A DNA stretch of 64,000 nt from contig NC_053416.1 in the NCBI RefSeq assembly GCF_016859285.1, forward strand, positions 16,944,501-17,008,500, in the 5' to 3' direction. Of this stretch, positions 62,655-64,000 are shown piece after piece. The position numbers and the translations under genes were made by a program. The notes beneath the pieces were generated by a model that saw only the letters and a list, made by a program, of their open reading frames with translations, searched no databases and was not told where the DNA came from. Source of the stretch: Xiphias gladius (lineage: Eukaryota; Chordata; Actinopteri; Istiophoriformes; Xiphiidae). Position 1 is the stretch's first letter. The number at the start of each line of letters is the position of its first letter.

Positions 62655-64000
62655 GTAGGAATCATCATCTGTTTTTGTTTTTGCATCTTTTGGTTTATGT
62701 TCAAAGTGTGTTGTTATTTGTAACTTTTTGTTATTGCGGTTAGGATGGTGTGCTTTTTTGTTTTTGTTTTGTTTGTTTGTTTGCTTGTTTTTTTTTTTTG
62801 GCGAACCCATTGTGAAAAACTACTGTAGATTCCAACCTGTTGTTGCACAGTGTAGGATGATGTTGGGAAAAAAATGTGCTATATGGTTTAGAAAGCTTAG
62901 ATGTACCAAGAATGTAACACTGTATTTAAGAACTTTTTTTGGGGGGGGGTAACTCTTTTCCAGTTGGTATAACAGACAATGCGCAACTTACTGGTAATTA
63001 TGCCTTGTGTTGAAACTCTGTAAGTTGTGGAGATGGTTTTAAACTGGCATCCTATCAGTGGCTTGCTTTCAGGATCTGTTATTATGGCTACAAAGAGGCT
63101 GCGCGTCCACTGTCTGAGATAAACAAAGAGGAATATTTGTTGAACTGTGCAAACCACCAGACTGGCAGCTCTGGCCATCACCTCCCAGGCAGAGTTTGTT
63201 TTAGTTGGCCTGTTGGTCTCTGTCCAGGAGCTGAGGCATTCATGATTTCCTGTGCTGCCGATAAATTTCTTCTCTTCATACCAGAGCAGTGACGCAGTGT
63301 CACCATGACAAAGACATTGTGATGCTTAGCTCAGCCAGCATGGTTTGACCGATTCACGAGCGAGCACGAGACCATGTTGATTTAGTAATAATTATCACTG
63401 TTTTTGTCATTACTGTGATTGATAAATCAGTCCTCAAAGAGCAGGTGAATCATTGGTACATTTAAAAGTTGATTGATCGACCACATAAGCGACACTGGTG
63501 CTTAAACAGAATTTCTTGGTCAATTCAATGTCGGTTTCCAAGATAAGGATGAGAAATAACAGGGAAAAAAGATCACATGCTATGGAAACATAAACATAAC
63601 CTTTGGCAAGCAAAGAGTTAACACACTCCAACCACCAGAGGGGTCGTGTATGAAGAGACACACCAAGCATCTTCCCCGCCATCCACTTCACCCGGCCTGG
63701 ACCCACCAGGTTGCCTTTTGTCAAGCACGGAAGCCACATGACAGGAGTTGTTTACGCCCCCGACCCCCTTCCTTTCCCCACCAGGGGAGGAAATCCGTAT
63801 TAAATGTACCAGATTTCCCAGCATTTGGCTGGTGACTGGTACAGTAGGTCGGCTTAGCTGGAGCTTCATCCCCATTAAACATACAGTAGCTGACTGTTGA
63901 AATAGTAACATAAAAGACCAGAGGGCCGAAAGCAAACCGTACAGAATTAAATATAATTCTGATGAAAATATAGTAATTTTGCCCTAACTGGTTGCCAAAA
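62655..64000. other. First intron of the TMEM47-like gene, no exon seen
   Basis: T-rich start, a G10 run near 62941-62950 and unique-looking AT-rich sequence. No segment encodes the expected second exon (a further membrane helix). Confidence 0.6.

Overview
The window is a piece of a ray-finned (teleost) fish chromosome, probably a percomorph. The evidence is vertebrate split genes with GT-AG introns, very long (GT)n/(CA)n microsatellites, and several repeat families typical of fish (Tc1-like, piggyBac-like, a fold-back MITE, a tRNA-derived SINE, and a 'gctaacatgctgatg'-type interspersed repeat). There is no bacterial gene organisation.

Layout, left to right. (1) 1-1149, plus strand: the last three coding exons of a p21-activated kinase that matches PAK3 best, followed by a long 3' UTR candidate that holds a (GT)n tract of about 1.5 kb. 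(2) 6776-15551, minus strand: a complete 12-exon calpain of the CAPN5/CAPN6 class (643 aa as assembled by hand) with an intact Cys81/His251/Asn283 catalytic triad. (3) 15.6-23.6 kb: intergenic DNA with a Tc1-like remnant, a broken piggyBac-type transposase and other repeats. (4) 27892-48782, minus strand: the whole coding region of doublecortin (dcx) in six exons (350 aa), with a probable non-coding first exon near 53.03-53.17 kb. (5) 53.4-62.4 kb: intergenic DNA with a SINE and a nested repeat. (6) 62438-62654, plus strand: coding exon 1 of a TMEM47-like four-pass membrane protein whose remaining exons lie beyond the window.

The order and orientation PAK3(+) - calpain(-) - DCX(-) is the same as human Xq23 (PAK3 - CAPN6 - DCX). 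The calpain therefore sits where mammals carry the catalytically dead CAPN6, yet its sequence keeps the active-site cysteine and reads like CAPN5. The TMEM47-like neighbour is not part of the human Xq23 block.

The least expected observations are: (a) two plus-strand exon-like ORFs inside a dcx intron (29013-29111 and 29989-30186) that join in phase to an unrecognised C-terminal protein segment, with another exon-like ORF at 23648-23786; (b) a segment of about 260 bp present twice, about 3.95 kb apart, next to the putative dcx first exon and upstream of the first coding exon, which looks like a duplicated promoter region; (c) the active calpain at the CAPN6 position; (d) the giant GT tract in the presumed pak3 3' UTR. 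I found no CRISPR array, rRNA, tRNA gene or prokaryote-like gene system. Exon boundaries were derived by eye from splice sites, reading phase and remembered family sequences; no alignment or search was run.
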